DNA of 64,000 bases from Vibrio superstes (GCF_003569005.1 NZ_BCUR01000004.1:891434-955433); one strand, 5' to 3'; positions 1 through 9,581 are shown, counted from the first letter of the stretch. Numbers and translations: made by a program. The notes: generated by a model not told the origin, from the letters alone.

Positions 1-2
1 AC

Positions 3-1187
3 ATGGCCAACCCGCTTTATGGTGTCCCTGGTTTAGATAACTTATTGGGTGAGAAACTCAAGGATCCAAAGCAATTGGGCTTGATCGTATCGATTGATGC
101 ATTCATCAACGAAACCACTGCATTGTCGGATTACTTAGTGCCTGACACTGTCACCTATGAAAGCTGGGGAATGGCGACGCCGTGGCATGGAGTCGCGACA
201 AAAGCGATCACAGCTCGTTGGCCTGTGGTTGAACCTAAAACATCACAGACCCAAGACGGCCGTGCGATTAACCTAGAAAACTTCTTTATTGATCTGGCGA
301 AATCTCTAGGGCTAGGTGGCTTTGGTGACAATGCAATCAAAGATAGCCAAGGCAATTGGCATGGTATTCATAGCGCTGAAGATTATTATCTGCGTTCAGC
401 GGCAAACCTGGCATTTACACAAGGTGGTGTGCCGGATGTGGATGCTGAAGACATTGTATGGTCTGGCTTAGAACGCTTAGTACCGGCAATGAATAAGACG
501 CTTAAGCCAGAAGAGATGCGCAAGGTCGCTTATATCTTTGCTCGTGGTGGACGCTTTGAAGATGCCACCAACGCTTACGCAAAAGAGACCATGAAGTACA
601 AATGGAAAAAACCATTGGCGATATGGAATGAGAAACTGGGTACTTCGCGTAACACCATTAGCGGTGAACAATACAGTGGTTGTCCGACGTGGCACCCTCA
701 GAAGTTGGCAGATGGTACGCCATTAGAGACTCAATACCCGAAAACTGAGTGGCCATTTACGCTGACTAACTTTAAGTCGAACATTCACAGTGCGGTGTCG
801 AATCTTTCTCCACGATTAGACTCAATTAAGGGCTTCAATCCTGTTTACATTCACCCTCAAGATGCTGCATCTGCGGGTATAAAAACCGGTGATCTGTTTG
901 TGGTTGAAACCCCAAGTGCCAAGACTGAAGCCATTGCTATGGTGATTGAGGGCATTAGACAAGGCACTCTAGGCTTTGAGCATGGCTTTGGTCACAAAGA
1001 GCTAGGGGAGCGTTCTCATTGGATTGGTGATACACAGCAACCTGTAAAAATGAAGTCTAGCGATGGCGTCAATATCAATGATGTTGGCTTGATTGACCCA
1101 ACAAGAGAAGGCAAAGGCGTGATGCTGGATTGGGTTGTCGGAGCCGCCGCAAGACAAGCACTACCGGCTAAGCTCTACAAGGCGTAA
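3..1187 (+). CDS. ttrA: Molybdopterin oxidoreductase, C-terminal part (probable tetrathionate reductase subunit A), cut by window edge
   Basis: The frame is open at the window edge, so about 394 C-terminal residues of a longer (about 1000-residue) enzyme are visible; the first Met here is probably internal. The visible part fits the end of a DMSO-reductase-family catalytic subunit: a segment on keeping substrate-side loops (SDYLVPDTVTYESWG, about residues 42-56), and a C-terminal molybdopterin-dinucleotide-binding domain from about residue 245 (NLSPRLDSIKGFNPVYIHP, then GIKTGDLFVVETP). Family knowledge: TtrA reduces tetrathionate to thiosulfate in the periplasm with TtrB and TtrC partners during anaerobic respiration. 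The assignment to TtrA rather than another thiosulfate/polysulfide-type oxidoreductase is by recognition of the C-terminus only. A strong terminator follows directly, so this is the last gene of its operon. Confidence 0.62.
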   Translation: MANPLYGVPGLDNLLGEKLKDPKQLGLIVSIDAFINETTALSDYLVPDTVTYESWGMATPWHGVATKAITARWPVVEPKTSQTQDGRAINLENFFIDLAKSLGLGGFGDNAIKDSQGNWHGIHSAEDYYLRSAANLAFTQGGVPDVDAEDIVWSGLERLVPAMNKTLKPEEMRKVAYIFARGGRFEDATNAYAKETMKYKWKKPLAIWNEKLGTSRNTISGEQYSGCPTWHPQKLADGTPLETQYPKTEWPFTLTNFKSNIHSAVSNLSPRLDSIKGFNPVYIHPQDAASAGIKTGDLFVVETPSAKTEAIAMVIEGIRQGTLGFEHGFGHKELGERSHWIGDTQQPVKMKSSDGVNINDVGLIDPTREGKGVMLDWVVGAAARQALPAKLYKA

Positions 1188-1202
1188 CCGTTGAAGTTAA
1201 TA

Positions 1203-1228
1203 GGGCTAAGGCTACTTAGCCCTTTTTT
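1203..1228 (+). terminator. Rho-independent terminator after ttrA-like gene
   Basis: GGGCTAAG (1203-1210) pairs with CTTAGCCC (1215-1222) across a four-base loop and is followed by six T. It lies 16 bases after the stop codon and also separates the gene from the convergent AraC gene. Confidence 0.9.
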
Positions 1229-1236
1229 CTTGGCTA

Positions 1237-2256
1237 CTATCTCAATTGTTTCAACCTTTGATTCGGCGTCATTCCCATAAGGGCCTTCATGGCGCGAGAA
1301 AAGTGGGTAGGGTTCTGATACCCCAGCTCTATGGCAATTCGAGCAAGGTCAAAGTCTGTATTTTTCATCAATTCTTCCGCACGTTCTTTTTTTATCTGCA
1401 GTACAATCTGCCTAAAGCCAGAGCCTTCTTGAGCAAGCTTCAATTGCAACTGCTTAGAGTGACACCCCACAACCATACTTAATTGATCAAACTTTGGTAG
1501 CGCATCCATTGCATATGGAATTAGCGCGTTTTTGACGAGCTCTATGGCAGACAAATGGGTTAGGTCTGGTTTTGGCCTCAATTTTTTATATTGAGCCTTG
1601 TGTTTGTCTGAATGAGATATGACTGGTAATTGCAAGTCGACGTCGCTGATAAACAGTTTCCCTACGGGCTTCTGATAAAAGAAGTGATTAGATGTTAGCG
1701 GGTCAGGCAATGAAAATTCAGGCTTCGCGCTAGTTAGCCAAAGGATGTCAGGTTGCCACTCTTTATTTAGGTAATACCGAATGAGTTGTATCAACATCGA
1801 TATGGAATACAACTCCATTGGCTCATTACCCAAATCAACCACAAAATGCTGGTTTCTTCTTAGGAATACACCACCGTTAGTGCTTTCCATTTCAAAGAAA
1901 TTAAACGTAGAAAGGTACCGATTCATTTCCAGACAAAACGCGACCAGAGCGTCATATAGGTTGGTCACACTGTTGTCGGTTTGAGCCACGAGCGCTACAA
2001 CCTCAGAGGCATCTAGAGTCAGTGAGGCTTGAACGCCGAAATCTTTATAGCCTAGCTCAACGGCAGTTTGCATGAGTACCCGCAGTGGATAACCTGCGAT
2101 ATTTCCTTCATTCAAATACATTAGCTGATCGTAGGTACCTACAGCCGTTTCTTTATCTAGAATGGCTTTAATATCAATACCTAACGATTGCGCGTGTTTT
2201 AGGATTGGCCGCGCCATTAGTGTATTAATCAGGGTTATCGTGTTTTGTTTACTCAT
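1237..2256 (-). CDS. AraC-family transcriptional regulator (arabinose-binding-domain type)
   Basis: This 339-residue protein has the two-part layout of the AraC subgroup with an N-terminal Arabinose_bd domain (about residues 20-210) and a C-terminal double helix-turn-helix (about 235-335). The second helix-turn-helix is clear: FDLARIAIELGYQNPTHFSR followed by AMKALMGMTPNQRLKQ. It is divergent from the secreted M19 dipeptidase-like gene, with a 137-base shared upstream region, so control of that gene is the simplest inference. The effector is unknown. Expected to be a cytoplasmic DNA-binding activator. Confidence 0.85.
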   Translation of the reverse strand: MSKQNTITLINTLMARPILKHAQSLGIDIKAILDKETAVGTYDQLMYLNEGNIAGYPLRVLMQTAVELGYKDFGVQASLTLDASEVVALVAQTDNSVTNLYDALVAFCLEMNRYLSTFNFFEMESTNGGVFLRRNQHFVVDLGNEPMELYSISMLIQLIRYYLNKEWQPDILWLTSAKPEFSLPDPLTSNHFFYQKPVGKLFISDVDLQLPVISHSDKHKAQYKKLRPKPDLTHLSAIELVKNALIPYAMDALPKFDQLSMVVGCHSKQLQLKLAQEGSGFRQIVLQIKKERAEELMKNTDFDLARIAIELGYQNPTHFSRAMKALMGMTPNQRLKQLR

Positions 2257-2393
2257 CCAGCAACCAGTTGAATTTCTATGAATTAATTAAACTACAATTC
2301 CTGGCTATTTTCCAAAAATGGTCATTATAAAATCTGAATCGGATTAATCTTACCTCATTGATAACACACATGACTTTTTATAGAGGCTGGAAT

Positions 2394-3644
2394 ATGAAAC
2401 TTAAACCGATTGCACTGGCGACATCTCTTTTATTTTCTGCTTATGGAATGGCACATGAAATAGGCCAAGAGCACGAACACGTTGAAGGAGGTTGGAATGC
2501 CAAGGCAGGTTTTGTTTCTGATGTTGATGTGGAATCGAGGCTTTGGAATCCGCGAGGAAAGTCTCAAGAAGAGTTGATGGCTCGTGCTCTGTTTCTAGCA
2601 GAAGCCTATGACTTAAAACGAACACCAGAGCAAATGGAGAAGGCAGAGGCAGCACGCAAAAAGTACAGTGATGCGGTTGTAATTAATTCAGTAATGCCAG
2701 TATCGGTTGGTGTGGTAGGTCATGGCGAAAAGAACTTTAAGGCGGGCATTCAGCGCAATATCGATGCGGGTATGACTCTTACTTCTGCTACGTTATATGC
2801 CTTTCCTGGTGGTAACGGCGAAAAGACCATTTACCAGACTGCAACTGACTCTGACAAAGTCCTAAAGCAAATGTCGTTATCTCGAATTTCAACAGTATCT
2901 GATATCTACAAGGCTAAACAAGAAGGCAAGACTGCGTTTGTTTATAATACGCAAGGCTCTGATCCTGCAATTGACGATCCTGAAGCGCATGCTAAGAAAT
3001 TTGCAGAGCATGGCATCAAGGTTGCTAACTTTACATACAACAATAATAACGCTTTTGCTGGTGGTGGTTCGACTCAAGATTTAGGACTAACTGACCTGGG
3101 CGTTGAGTGGGTAAAGCATGCACAAGCAAATGGAGTGGTTATTGATGTTTCCCATTCATCAAACCAAGCAACAATTGATGCCGCGAAAGTGTCAACTAAG
3201 CCCATGGTTGCATCTCACTCCAATGCAGCTGCATTGCACAACGTTTCTCGAAATATGAGTGATGAAGCAATCATTGCGATTGGCTCAACAGACGGAGCAG
3301 TATGCCCGACTGGTGTTGGGTTGTTTCTTAACAAAGAAAGTGATGCTAGCCCTGAACGTTACGTGGAGCATGTTGAATACATAGCGAACTTAATCGGTAG
3401 GGATAAGGTGTGTTTTTCTACTGACTACGTCCACGGTATCTTGGATTGGCTTGAGCGTGACATTGGTAATGCTGATGTATACCCACCAGAACTAGGCTTC
3501 GGTACTCCTGCATCCAATATTGCACCAGAAAACATCTGGGATGTTGTTGCGCTATTGGAGGCTAAAGGTTGGACTGACAAAGAAATTCGTGGCTTCCTTG
3601 GTGAAAACTTAATGCGAGTCTACGCTGCTAACTGGGAAGGCTAA
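2394..3644 (+). CDS. Secreted M19 (membrane dipeptidase) family protein with incomplete metal site
   Basis: Start chosen at 2394 because GAGG lies just upstream and the product then begins with a signal peptide (MKLKPIALATSLLFSAYGMA, about 20 residues); an earlier in-frame ATG at 2358 would bury the signal. The 416-residue product shows M19 landmarks: VIDVSHSS and PMVASHSN (the two histidines that match zinc ligands), NVSRNMSDEAI, and CFSTDYVHG near the C-terminus. Family members hydrolyse dipeptides with a binuclear zinc site. Oddly, the family's first metal motif HxD is absent: the aligned stretch at residues 95-99 reads VVINS. Activity may therefore differ from classical dipeptidases. Divergent from the AraC regulator; periplasmic or secreted by its signal. 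Confidence 0.8.
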   Translation: MKLKPIALATSLLFSAYGMAHEIGQEHEHVEGGWNAKAGFVSDVDVESRLWNPRGKSQEELMARALFLAEAYDLKRTPEQMEKAEAARKKYSDAVVINSVMPVSVGVVGHGEKNFKAGIQRNIDAGMTLTSATLYAFPGGNGEKTIYQTATDSDKVLKQMSLSRISTVSDIYKAKQEGKTAFVYNTQGSDPAIDDPEAHAKKFAEHGIKVANFTYNNNNAFAGGGSTQDLGLTDLGVEWVKHAQANGVVIDVSHSSNQATIDAAKVSTKPMVASHSNAAALHNVSRNMSDEAIIAIGSTDGAVCPTGVGLFLNKESDASPERYVEHVEYIANLIGRDKVCFSTDYVHGILDWLERDIGNADVYPPELGFGTPASNIAPENIWDVVALLEAKGWTDKEIRGFLGENLMRVYAANWEG

Positions 3645-3668
3645 ACGCACTCAAGATACAAGGTGGGG

Positions 3669-3839
3669 CTAAGCCAAGGGCATACTAGATTCAAAACTAT
3701 AACAGTTCGGTCTATGGCCTGAGTTAGATTTTTTGTATAGAGAGAAGCGCATTTCACTAGGGTAACCCGAAGCTCTAAGATATTTAGGTAAGCCGATTCT
3801 AGTGTAGTAGTTTGCGTTTCGGTTCTTGGTTATGTACAT
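3669..3839 (-). pseudogene. Tyrosine integrase N-terminal remnant (int1)
   Basis: Reading leftward from an ATG at 3839, about 40 residues (YITKNRNANYYTRIGLPKYL, then RASGYPSEMRFSLYKKS) resemble the N-terminal domain at the start of many Vibrio site-specific integrases; the rest of the enzyme is missing and the frame runs into unrelated residues and a stop at 3669. It is clearly similar to the second remnant at 20216-20410. Its start is about 90 bases from a copy of the tRNA-Ser 3' end (3930-3952), which is where integrases of tRNA-targeting elements normally sit. Interpreted as a decayed integrase of an older element. Confidence 0.65.
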
Positions 3840-3880
3840 GATCGTGACACCTATTGGGATCATGCGAAAAACAATAGGCA

Positions 3881-3927
3881 TTTATAAAGCCCAAGTCTTT
3901 GTGAATCAATGACTTGGGCTTTATAAA
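3881..3927. terminator. Perfect 17-bp inverted repeat, probable terminator
   Basis: TTTATAAAGCCCAAGTC (3881-3897) is perfectly complementary to GACTTGGGCTTTATAAA (3911-3927). It lies between the integrase remnant and the tRNA-Ser fragment, the same relative position as the terminator at 20451-20476 next to the intact tRNA-Ser, so it may be the old terminator of the tRNA. Confidence 0.6.
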
Positions 3928-3929
3928 TG

Positions 3930-3952
3930 TGGCGGAGAGATAGGGATTTGAA
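3930..3952 (-). repeat. att-like direct repeat: copy of tRNA-Ser 3' end
   Basis: The 23 bases at 3930-3952 are identical and in the same orientation to 20482-20504, which are the last 23 bases (T arm 3' side, acceptor and CCA) of the intact tRNA-Ser. The match breaks after this. Such duplications arise when an element integrates into a tRNA 3' end, so this is read as the distal attachment site of the island. Confidence 0.8.
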
Positions 3953-4468
3953 ATCCTAGGTAGACGTCAAATTTGATTTTAAAGCACTGATTTTGATGAA
4001 CTAAATTCTATCCTGAGCCTAGAGGGGCTCTGTGATTGACTCACCTTATTGATTACCTTAGCAAGTCCTATTCTAGAGGGCAATGTGACCCGGAAAAATA
4101 GTTAGGGATTGGAGGAAATAGTTAGGGATCACTCTGAGATTTAGAAAGATTTAGACGAACAAACACCATTGGTTTGTGAAATACATGGCCGACTGAATCG
4201 GGAAAGGGGGGCTATAAGCTGGAAATGCCTAGATCATTTTTCATGGGGTCGCGTAACACGAAACTGCCCCGAAGTTTGTGTGAGCGTGCTTAATTTGATT
4301 TCAACTTCTTCAAATAGACATTCTTTGTACACTTAGAACTCTAATCAGAAGCCCTAAATTAGCGTTCGACTACACATACTTCTAGTTCAACACCACGAAA
4401 TAAGTAATTGCGAACCCTAGTTATAACTCGTTTATTGTGTGCTAGATTAATCGTCTGCGAGATGAGTG
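3953..4468. other. Intergenic island margin without recognisable gene
   Basis: About 500 bases between the att-like repeat and the TRAP operon terminator. I see no convincing open frame. A short duplicated phrase (AATAGTTAGGGAT, at about 4097 and 4117) is the only internal repeat noticed. Probably decayed mobile-element DNA. Confidence 0.4.
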
Positions 4469-4503
4469 AAAGCGAAATGCTTTAGGAAAAAGTATTTCGC
4501 TTT
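4469..4503 (-). terminator. Hairpin terminator downstream of TRAP operon
   Basis: AAAGCGAAAT (4469-4478) pairs with ATTTCGCTTT (4494-4503). It lies 27 bases beyond the stop of the leftward TRAP large-permease gene. The T tract after the stem is weak. Confidence 0.55.
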
Positions 4504-4530
4504 TAGGAGAGACATTACCCAACGTTGCTC

Positions 4531-5838
4531 TTACATGATCAAACCGAATGCCGTTGGTAGCGCCATCGAGATTGCAGGAAGATAAGTCACTAGCATTAAG
4601 ATCATGAATATTACAAGGAAGAACGGGAGAAGCGGTTTCACGATTGAATCAATGGTGATGCCACTGACTTTGCATCCCGTGAATAAAATCGGTCCCACTG
4701 GTGGAGTGATCGTCCCTAGTGACAGGTTAAAGACCATTAAGATACCAAATTGCACTGGGTGCATGCCTAAGCTCATGCAGATTGGTAAGAATATTGGTGT
4801 GAATATCAATACCGCAGGCGTTGGATCCATAAAGGTACCGATGAACAGCAATACAACGTTAATGATCAGTAGTATCAGGATTGGGTTGTCAGTCAGCACT
4901 AGTAGACCATCAGCAATCAATGAAGGGATCTGAGTAAAAGACATTACCCACGACATGATGGATGATGCGCCAATCATGAAGATAACGATGGAAGTCATTT
5001 TTGCTGTGTTTAAGAAGATTTTGGGTAAGTCTAGAACCTTCAGTTGGCGGTAACTAAACCCAAGGATCATCGCATACACAACAGCGATAGCCGACGCTTC
5101 GGTAGCGGTAAAAATCCCGCCCAATATACCGCCAATCACTACCACGATGAGAGAAAGACTCGGAATGGCTTTAATTGAAACATCAATACATTCTTTAAGC
5201 GTCATTCTGTGTTTGGATACATAGCCGAGTTTTCTACCGGTTATCGCCGCCACAATCATGACGCCTAATCCCCATAAAATGCCTGGTACGTAACCGCCCA
5301 TAAAGAGTGCAGACACCGATACCGAACCCGCTACAGTCGCATAAACGATTAACGCATTAGATGGTGGAATAAGCATGCCAGTTGGCGCAGATGCAATGTT
5401 TACAGCGGTTGTGAACTTAGGGTCGTAACCTTCTTGCTTTTGAATTGGCGTCATTATCCCACCAACTGCGGCGCAAGAGGCTACGCCAGATCCACTGATG
5501 GAGCCAAAAAGCATATTAGACACAACATTGGTTTGTGCTAATGGGGCTGGGAAGAACCCACTAATGATTTTAGAGAAATTAATGAGTCGTATGGCGATGC
5601 CGCCATTGTTCATTATGTTTCCGGCCAGAATAAAAAAGGGAATGGCCAGTAAAGCAAAAGAGTCTAATCCGACAAACATGCGCTGTGCAGAGGTTGTCAG
5701 GGCGCCTTGGTATGGCAGTATGCAAGTCATTGCGGCAAATGAGGAGATACCCACCGCAATGGCTATTGGCGCGCCAAGAACGAGCAGTACTAGAACGCCA
5801 GTGAACATGACTATTGAAGCAGTAACAGCGAGGTCCAT
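4531..5838 (-). CDS. TRAP transporter large permease subunit (DctM family)
   Basis: At 435 residues this has the usual DctM length and is almost entirely hydrophobic, with about 12 predicted membrane segments and family phrases such as AIPFFILAGNIMNNGG, NMLFGSISGSGVASCAAVGG and GTITPPVGPILFTGC. With the small permease and periplasmic binding protein encoded next to it, it would form a sodium-driven importer of organic acids in the inner membrane. It is the third gene of the leftward set, directly abutting the small-permease gene. The neighbouring kduI, yhcH-like and uxuB-like genes point to a uronate, aldonate or oligouronide breakdown product as cargo; that is inference. Confidence 0.93.
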   Translation of the reverse strand: MDLAVTASIVMFTGVLVLLVLGAPIAIAVGISSFAAMTCILPYQGALTTSAQRMFVGLDSFALLAIPFFILAGNIMNNGGIAIRLINFSKIISGFFPAPLAQTNVVSNMLFGSISGSGVASCAAVGGIMTPIQKQEGYDPKFTTAVNIASAPTGMLIPPSNALIVYATVAGSVSVSALFMGGYVPGILWGLGVMIVAAITGRKLGYVSKHRMTLKECIDVSIKAIPSLSLIVVVIGGILGGIFTATEASAIAVVYAMILGFSYRQLKVLDLPKIFLNTAKMTSIVIFMIGASSIMSWVMSFTQIPSLIADGLLVLTDNPILILLIINVVLLFIGTFMDPTPAVLIFTPIFLPICMSLGMHPVQFGILMVFNLSLGTITPPVGPILFTGCKVSGITIDSIVKPLLPFFLVIFMILMLVTYLPAISMALPTAFGLIM

Positions 5839-6369
5839 TTAGCTTTCCCCCTTACTTTCTGTTTGATGATTGAATAGGGCGCTCAATAGTTTGGCTTCGT
5901 TGACAACGAAGTAGAAAAGAATCAAGCCGCCGGCAATTGGGATGACAGAATAGATGACTCCCATAGGGATTTGTAATGCGGAGTCCATTTGCCACATTTG
6001 GCGAGTCGCACTGCTATAGCCTCCAGTGATCATAACGGTGAACGCAAAAACGGCAGTAATTAGTTCAATAATGATTTCAACGACAGTACGAACTTTGAAA
6101 CTCAGTTTTTCTTTAACGAAGGTAATGGCCATGTGTTCGCGTAAACCAAAGACAAACGATGCCCCCAAGAGCACTAGCCAGATAAATAGATAGCGAGAAA
6201 GGACTTCGCTCACGGCACTTGGGCTGTTAAAGACATAGCGTGAGATAACTTGATAGGTAACCAGAGCTGTCATAATTCCGACGATAGAAATGAGTATCCA
6301 TGACAGCAATCTATCCACCCATGATCGTAACCAATTCAATCCAGAACAGATTTTGTTTAATTTACTCAT
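5839..6369 (-). CDS. TRAP transporter small permease subunit (DctQ family)
   Basis: Start set at 6369 (MSKLNKI, 176 residues), where AAGG lies upstream; an upstream Met at 6423 gives an unlikely 18-residue extension overlapping the end of dctP. Four hydrophobic helices and the DctQ phrases RYVFNSPSAVSEVLSRYLFIW and LGASFVFGLREHMAI are visible. It partners the large permease in the inner membrane. The gene's stop abuts the start of dctM, and it follows the binding-protein gene by about 60 bases. Confidence 0.9.
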   Translation of the reverse strand: MSKLNKICSGLNWLRSWVDRLLSWILISIVGIMTALVTYQVISRYVFNSPSAVSEVLSRYLFIWLVLLGASFVFGLREHMAITFVKEKLSFKVRTVVEIIIELITAVFAFTVMITGGYSSATRQMWQMDSALQIPMGVIYSVIPIAGGLILFYFVVNEAKLLSALFNHQTESKGES

Positions 6370-6431
6370 ACTCAACCTTGTGAAAACGATGTGAACAAGG
6401 ACAGGAGGCATGCCCCTGTCCATAGTTGGGC

Positions 6432-7412
6432 TTACAACAATGCGGTAATTCGTTCGTAAATGGCTTTTTGTTCTGGAGTTTGGATTAACTCTTCTTGAAG
6501 AGGTTTACAGGCCTGAACGAAAGGTTCGATATCCACTTCGTTAAACTTAGCGCCAGTATCTTCCGCGGCTTTCTTAGAGATACTGACTTGGTTTTTCCAG
6601 AGATCAAACTGCGTATCGATGCTCTTTTTTGCTAGTCTCTCAAAGGCTGCTCTATCTTCTTTAGACATGCTGTTTAGGAAGAAACTGCTTGCGACAACAA
6701 GGTCAGGTACCATCAAGTGGCGTGTTGCCGAATAGTAGCCCGCTACCTCGTATTGCTTCAGGTCGTAGTAAGTGATTTCACTGTTTTCAGCGCCATCAAG
6801 CACGCCTTGCTGTATAGCCGAATACACTTCACCTTGTCCCATAGGAACGCCTTGACCACCCATACAGCCAAGTGTCTTTATCATAGTGTCAGATTGCATG
6901 ACACGGATTTTCATGCCGTTCATGTCTTCTATGTTGTTTACCGGCCCCGCTTTGCTATAGATAGAACGAGCACCACCGGTGTAGGCTGCAACGACTTCAA
7001 ACCCCATTCTAGAAGTTTCCTTGAATAGATCGTCTAAGACGCCTGTGGTAAATACGGCTTGCTGGTGGTCGTAACCGCTGTACACATAAGGAAGACCAAT
7101 GACGCTGAAATTACGGTTATAGTTTTCAACTAGTGGGTTTGCAACGACCGCCATTTGAATAGCGCCATTTTGTACTAACTCTAACGAAGCACGTTGATCG
7201 CCTAGAAGTTCATTTGGGTAAATCTCAAGGGTATAGCGACCGTCAGTGGCTTTATTTAGCTTCTCACCAAACTCATGAAGCGCTTGATACTGAGGATGTT
7301 GGTCGGACTGATTAAAGGCGGCTTTGATTTCAGTTGCGGCATTAGCCACTGCAGATAGGCTTAGTGCGCTAACCAGTGCTGCTGCAACAGGTAAGGTTTT
7401 AAAGGTCTTCAT
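6432..7412 (-). CDS. TRAP transporter periplasmic substrate-binding protein (DctP family)
   Basis: The 326-residue product starts with a clear signal peptide (cleavage after SAVANA, about residue 25). DctP features follow: an early YTLEIYPNELLGDQRASLEL segment, and the central arginine region MKIRVMQSDTMIKTLG, in which the arginine normally contacts the carboxylate of the ligand, then GVLDGAENSEITYYDLKQYEVAGYYS. It delivers a carboxylated sugar acid to the DctQM permease. It is first of the three TRAP genes and 61 bases downstream of kduI, so kduI-dctPQM may be co-transcribed. Confidence 0.93.
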   Translation of the reverse strand: MKTFKTLPVAAALVSALSLSAVANAATEIKAAFNQSDQHPQYQALHEFGEKLNKATDGRYTLEIYPNELLGDQRASLELVQNGAIQMAVVANPLVENYNRNFSVIGLPYVYSGYDHQQAVFTTGVLDDLFKETSRMGFEVVAAYTGGARSIYSKAGPVNNIEDMNGMKIRVMQSDTMIKTLGCMGGQGVPMGQGEVYSAIQQGVLDGAENSEITYYDLKQYEVAGYYSATRHLMVPDLVVASSFFLNSMSKEDRAAFERLAKKSIDTQFDLWKNQVSISKKAAEDTGAKFNEVDIEPFVQACKPLQEELIQTPEQKAIYERITALL

Positions 7413-7473
7413 AGTGTTACTCCATTATCAATGTAAGGAACGTTTGTAGTGCGTGAGTAATGAAATAGAATGA

Positions 7474-8313
7474 CTATTGGATGGAATCCATGTCGACAAA
7501 ATCCATATCATCAAAGGTTTGATTCTCACCTAGCATGCCCCAGATGAAGCTATAGTTTTGAGTCCCGCAGCCAGAGTGAATTGACCAACTGGGCGACAGA
7601 ATCATTTGATAGTTTCGGACAACAACGTGGCGGGTTTCTGTGGGTTCTCCCATCAAATGGAACACCACTTGTTGCGGTTGAATATCAAAATAAAAATACG
7701 CTTCCATGCGACGTTCATGCGTATGAGCGGGCATTGTGTTCCAAACACTTCCTTCTTGTAAGGCAGTCACGCCCATGGACAGTTGGCAGGTGGGTAATAC
7801 GTCAGGATGTAGGTACTGTCTGATCACTCGCTCATTGGCATTGGCAGTGCTACCAAGTTCAACTAGGTTGGCTTCTGAACGACGAATGATTCGTGATGGG
7901 TATGAATGATGTGCTGGAGCGCTGATGCAATACAGCAATGCTGGGTTGCTGTTATTGAGAGAACTGAAGATCAGATTGTCACTTCCCATGCCCATATAGA
8001 GACCATCCAAGTGGTCGAGTGTATAAGTTTCAGAGCCCGATTTAACTTGAGCTTGCCCGCCCAGGTTGATCACCCCAAGCTCTCTGCGCTGTAAGAAATG
8101 CTCAACTCCAAAGGCCTTATTATCAATCGCATCGTTCAACGCAAGTTCATGGTCATTAGGAGAAACCCCAAGTACAACAATGCGATCAATGTGGCTATAC
8201 ACGGCAACTATTTCATTGTCTTTAAACATGCACTCTGTTAACAACTCCTCGCGCAAACGGGTAGTGTCGTAATCTTTGGCATCGCGCGGATTGTTGTTGT
8301 AGTTAATCTTCAT
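7474..8313 (-). CDS. kduI: 5-dehydro-4-deoxy-D-glucuronate isomerase
   Basis: The 279-residue length and sequence fit KduI along the full length. The cupin metal site is visible: HTHER (about residues 197-201) plus the later histidine in SWSIHSGCGTQN (about 246). The enzyme isomerises 4-deoxy-L-threo-5-hexosulose uronate, the product of unsaturated oligouronide breakdown, to 3-deoxy-D-glycero-2,5-hexodiulosonate; in enterics it can also act on galacturonate and glucuronate. No KduD is present nearby, so the next step must be done by another dehydrogenase, perhaps one of the three in this cluster, or by a gene elsewhere. It sits between the yhcH-like gene and the TRAP operon, all leftward. Confidence 0.93.
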   Translation of the reverse strand: MKINYNNNPRDAKDYDTTRLREELLTECMFKDNEIVAVYSHIDRIVVLGVSPNDHELALNDAIDNKAFGVEHFLQRRELGVINLGGQAQVKSGSETYTLDHLDGLYMGMGSDNLIFSSLNNSNPALLYCISAPAHHSYPSRIIRRSEANLVELGSTANANERVIRQYLHPDVLPTCQLSMGVTALQEGSVWNTMPAHTHERRMEAYFYFDIQPQQVVFHLMGEPTETRHVVVRNYQMILSPSWSIHSGCGTQNYSFIWGMLGENQTFDDMDFVDMDSIQ

Positions 8314-8353
8314 AAGTACTCTCTAGTCGAAACTTTGATAGTTATTTGGGTTA

Positions 8354-8914
<561 letters not shown>

Positions 8915-8923
8915 TCACGTTAT

Positions 8924-8946
8924 GTAAACCAATTATATAAATTGGT
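8924..8946. promoter_or_regulatory. Paired operator half-sites GTAAACCAAT-N5-AAATTGGT (copy 1)
   Basis: GTAAACCAAT (8924-8933) and AAATTGGT (8939-8946) are separated by five bases. An identical arrangement recurs at 9782-9804. A further half site TATTTGGT follows at about 8953-8960. Probably bound by the GntR regulator encoded at 13642. Confidence 0.55.
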
Positions 8947-9112
8947 AAGCTCTATTTGGTAATCCTAACAGAGATCACAATTACGCGATAAAGCGTATTT
9001 TGTTACTAATACAGGTGAATTAAGAGCTTTTTCAGGATTATTTCTTGCGTTCTGGCGTGTATTAAAGGGTTGTAATGATAGAGGGAGGGATGGCCACTTT
9101 ATACTAAAAGAT

Positions 9113-9130
9113 AAATTGGTATACCTAATT
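9113..9130. promoter_or_regulatory. UxuR-type operator candidate (17 of 18 palindromic positions)
   Basis: AAATTGGTATACCTAATT at 9113-9130 is nearly identical to the E. coli UxuR/ExuR box as I know it (AAATTGGTATACCAATTT). Confidence 0.6.
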
Positions 9131-9140
9131 GGTCTGATTT

Positions 9141-9323
9141 TTATTTGGGATGGCGGCGACTGTGTTGCCACCACTTTAGTTCTTCCTTACACAGCAATAC
9201 GGTTAGTGGGGGGTGCCTATGAACGGCATCCATATGGGCCTCTAGCTCCTCACATCTTTGCTCATAGGTATCTGCGGCAGTCAGTATCATCGCCATTAAC
9301 CTTTCAACTAAATCGTACAGCAT
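9141..9323 (-). CDS. Small unrecognised ORF, doubtful
   Basis: A 60-codon frame with an acidic, probably helical middle (ADTYEQRCEELEAHMDAVHR). Composition is protein-like rather than random, but there is no strong ribosome site and no family I recognise. It lies in the 1-kb control region between the two halves of the uronate cluster and could be a remnant. Reported for completeness only. Confidence 0.22.
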   Translation of the reverse strand: MLYDLVERLMAMILTAADTYEQRCEELEAHMDAVHRHPPLTVLLCKEELKWWQHSRRHPK

Positions 9324-9567
9324 TAATCGTGAAAAGCCTTGATTGGTGTGTGTTTGGTCTAATATACATCACTTAAGGGCTGTATAATTGTCTTACTCAT
9401 GCAAATCAATGCAGTTGAGCACCTGGTCACTTCTTGAGCATTAGAATATCCAACATTTATGTCAGTTTTGTGAAGGACTTATAAAATAATGAGTGATGCT
9501 CCTGAGTGTACTTACCTTCTCACAAGAGCATCATTGCGTTGGGGTTATCGAGGTAGACAGCTTTAAA

Positions 9568-9581
9568 TTTGGTAAACCAAA
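9568..9581. promoter_or_regulatory. UxuR-type operator candidate, perfect palindrome
   Basis: TTTGGTAAACCAAA at 9568-9581 matches TTGGT-WW-ACCAA, with perfect symmetry apart from the central AA. Confidence 0.6.

Noticed and set aside
3960..4300. Possible transposase fragment between the att-like repeat and the TRAP genes
   Set aside because: Six-frame reading gave only short pieces with no family match that I could defend.
9116..9376. Forward 86-codon frame in the uronate control region
   Set aside because: No ribosome site and no recognisable features; it overlaps an operator candidate and the opposite-strand small frame.
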